From: Succinimonas amylolytica DSM 2873
GTDB lineage: Bacteria; Pseudomonadota; Gammaproteobacteria; Enterobacterales; Succinivibrionaceae
Direction of reading: 5' to 3'
NCBI RefSeq assembly: GCF_000378405.1
Contig: NZ_KB899640.1
Location: forward strand, 177,051-219,747
DNA: 42,697 nucleotides
Shown here: positions 41,851 to 42,697 of the stretch, one piece after another
Layout of the letters: each line of letters starts with the position of its first letter
Position numbering within the stretch: the first letter of the stretch is position 1
Notes under the pieces: generated by a model
The model's input: only the letters and a program-made list of their open reading frames with translations
The model's database searches: none
Told to the model about the DNA's origin: nothing
Translations under genes and position numbers: made by a program

Positions 41851-42347
41851 TATGAATCACCTGCCTTGATGCTGGATCTTCCGGTTTCCAGCTCCATATA
41901 AAAGTTGCAGGAAAAGCTATCCTTGAGTGCGTTGATGGCGAACCGGGCCTCAATATGCAGCGAGAAGCTGCACTTGTCGGTATTCTCATCCTCGAATCTC
42001 GTGATGACAAGGGTGTTGGGATTCAGTCTTGGTTCGAAGCAGCGGATCTGCCAGGCGATTTCCTTGCGAACCATTTCGAATATTTCCGGATTGTTGTCAA
42101 GACCGCAGAAGTCAGAGAGCCCGTAGCACAGCACCGAAGTTTTTATTTCCGGCCATTTTTCCAGCTCTTCGGGGCGGGGGTGCATTCTGGAGCTGAAGAT
42201 CATTCTGAGATTGGTCAGGACTTCCTCCTCCATATGCTTCTGAAAATAATCCTCCGGGGCACATCCTTTTTCCGGGATTGCGGCATCAGTGAGTCTGGAG
42301 AGACCGCAGGGCTGGTATCTGTCTCCGGCGTAAATCTGTTTGACCAT
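41850..42347 (-). CDS. tssE: TssE, T6SS baseplate protein (gp25-like)
   Basis: The product has 165 residues and matches the gp25/TssE family: a short N-terminal lead, then the NLRMIFSSRMHPRPEELEKWPEIKTSVLCYGLSDFCGL stretch (in phage gp25 the corresponding part nucleates sheath assembly), with IAWQIRCFEPRLNP as the core beta-strand and LVITRFEDE near the end. It is the first gene of the visible tss run and lies after the hcp terminator, so its own promoter should be in 42348-42520. Translation is coupled to tssF. Confidence 0.88.
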   Translation of the reverse strand: MVKQIYAGDRYQPCGLSRLTDAAIPEKGCAPEDYFQKHMEEEVLTNLRMIFSSRMHPRPEELEKWPEIKTSVLCYGLSDFCGLDNNPEIFEMVRKEIAWQIRCFEPRLNPNTLVITRFEDENTDKCSFSLHIEARFAINALKDSFSCNFYMELETGRSSIKAGDS

Positions 42348-42406
42348 GAAAAAATGAACCTCTGAATTTTCAGGAATTCCGAACCGGGCGGAACCCGTCA
42401 GAGACT

Positions 42407-42437
42407 ATCATAGCATAACCGGAAAACTCTTTACCAA
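42407..42437 (-). promoter_or_regulatory. Candidate promoter of the tssE-to-PAAR operon
   Basis: On the minus strand TTGGTA (42437-42432) and TATGAT (42412-42407) are separated by 19 bases, upstream of tssE. A perfect TATAAT lies just upstream (42446-42441) but without a recognisable -35. The hcp terminator further upstream makes a promoter in this interval likely; which box is used is uncertain. Confidence 0.35.
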
Positions 42438-42523
42438 ATCATTATACGGGAAATGTTTGCGGGATCTTATGTTTGCGGGCGCCGGAAAATCCGTACGGTT
42501 TCAGGCGGCGATTTTGAGGACAC

Positions 42524-42555
42524 AAAAAAAGACAGACCGTTTCCCAGTCTGTCTT
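42524..42555 (-). terminator. Rho-independent terminator of hcp
   Basis: A 9-bp perfect stem (aagacagac at 42529-42537, gtctgtctt at 42547-42555) with a 9-base loop is followed on the minus strand by a T-run (42530-42524). It lies 41 bases after the hcp stop codon and would give hcp a separate, abundant transcript, as is common for the tube protein. Confidence 0.88.
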
Positions 42556-42595
42556 CTGTTCCGGAGCGCCGGCATTACTGCGGCTCCAGATCCTG

Positions 42596-42697
42596 TCAGG
42601 CGTTCTCTACCTGGTTGAAGGAGGCTTCAACAGCGCCGTCCTTGGTATTGTCAGGCTTGATGGCGGTGTACTTCCAGGTGATCTTGCCGGCTACAAT
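42596..42697 (-). CDS. hcp: Hcp (TssD) tube protein, C-terminal end only
   Basis: The frame is open at the right edge of the window and ends with TGA at 42598-42596. The 33 visible residues (AGKITWKYTAIKPD near the start, ASFNQVENA at the end) resemble the last beta-strand region of Hcp, in which K-I-x-W-x-Y is conserved. Position directly upstream of tssE and the strong terminator after it support the call. The N-terminal part lies outside the window. Confidence 0.72.
   Translation of the reverse strand: MVAGKITWKYTAIKPDNTKDGAVEASFNQVENA

Overview
The window is from the chromosome of a Gram-negative proteobacterium. The support is several lipoprotein and Sec signal peptides, a proteobacterial type VI secretion system (T6SS) with an outer-membrane TssJ lipoprotein, and a remnant of the proteobacterial gene gluQ. 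The gene mix (exported amylase, nucleotide-scavenging enzymes, many insertion sequences) would suit a gut- or rumen-type gammaproteobacterium such as a member of the Succinivibrionaceae, but that placement is inference. Base composition is mosaic: the T6SS and metabolic genes are GC-richer, the small-molecule operon is intermediate, and the insertion-sequence region around 15.1-19.0 kb is AT-rich.

Layout. 1-345: tail of an IS66-type transposase, converging on and touching a 1268-residue RCC1-like repeat lipoprotein (342-4148, minus) that has a duplicated domain and a Thr-Asp-Thr-Gly tandem-repeat linker. 4.7-10.9 kb, all minus: a small membrane-anchored protein, an AAC(3)-family acetyltransferase, a 5'-nucleotidase lipoprotein, a Sel1-like repeat protein and a GH13 amylase whose lipoprotein signal peptide lies in a different frame from its catalytic domain. 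11.2-12.4 kb, plus: an exported nucleoside hydrolase beneath a LacI-type operator-like palindrome. 12.4-15.0 kb, minus: an HxlR regulator, a DUF3737 protein and a MalY/PatB aminotransferase in one operon. 15.1-18.6 kb: an intact IS1634-type element with terminal inverted repeats and a fragment of an ISL3-type transposase.

19.06-25.37 kb, plus: six genes whose ends all overlap (KAS III-like synthase, ATP-grasp ligase, extended SDR, metallo-beta-lactamase-fold hydrolase, F390-synthetase/PaaK-like adenylating enzyme, GNAT-like acyltransferase). This looks like a compact biosynthetic operon for an unknown acyl or acyl-amino-acid product. It is the best candidate here for an undescribed system. 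A perfect 7-2-7 inverted repeat lies about 110 bases upstream of the first gene.

25.4-42.7 kb, minus: a decayed, 5'-truncated gluQ, then a T6SS operon read from the right edge: hcp (partial, with its own terminator), tssE, tssF, tssG, a DUF6931-like gene, tssJ, tssK, tssL, tssM, a very long vgrG and a PAAR gene. TssJLM form the membrane complex, TssEFGK the baseplate, Hcp the tube, and VgrG plus PAAR the spike. tssA, tssB, tssC and tssH/clpV are not in the window and may lie beyond the right edge. No effector-immunity pair is recognisable: the cluster ends at the PAAR stop codon, which abuts the gluQ remnant directly.
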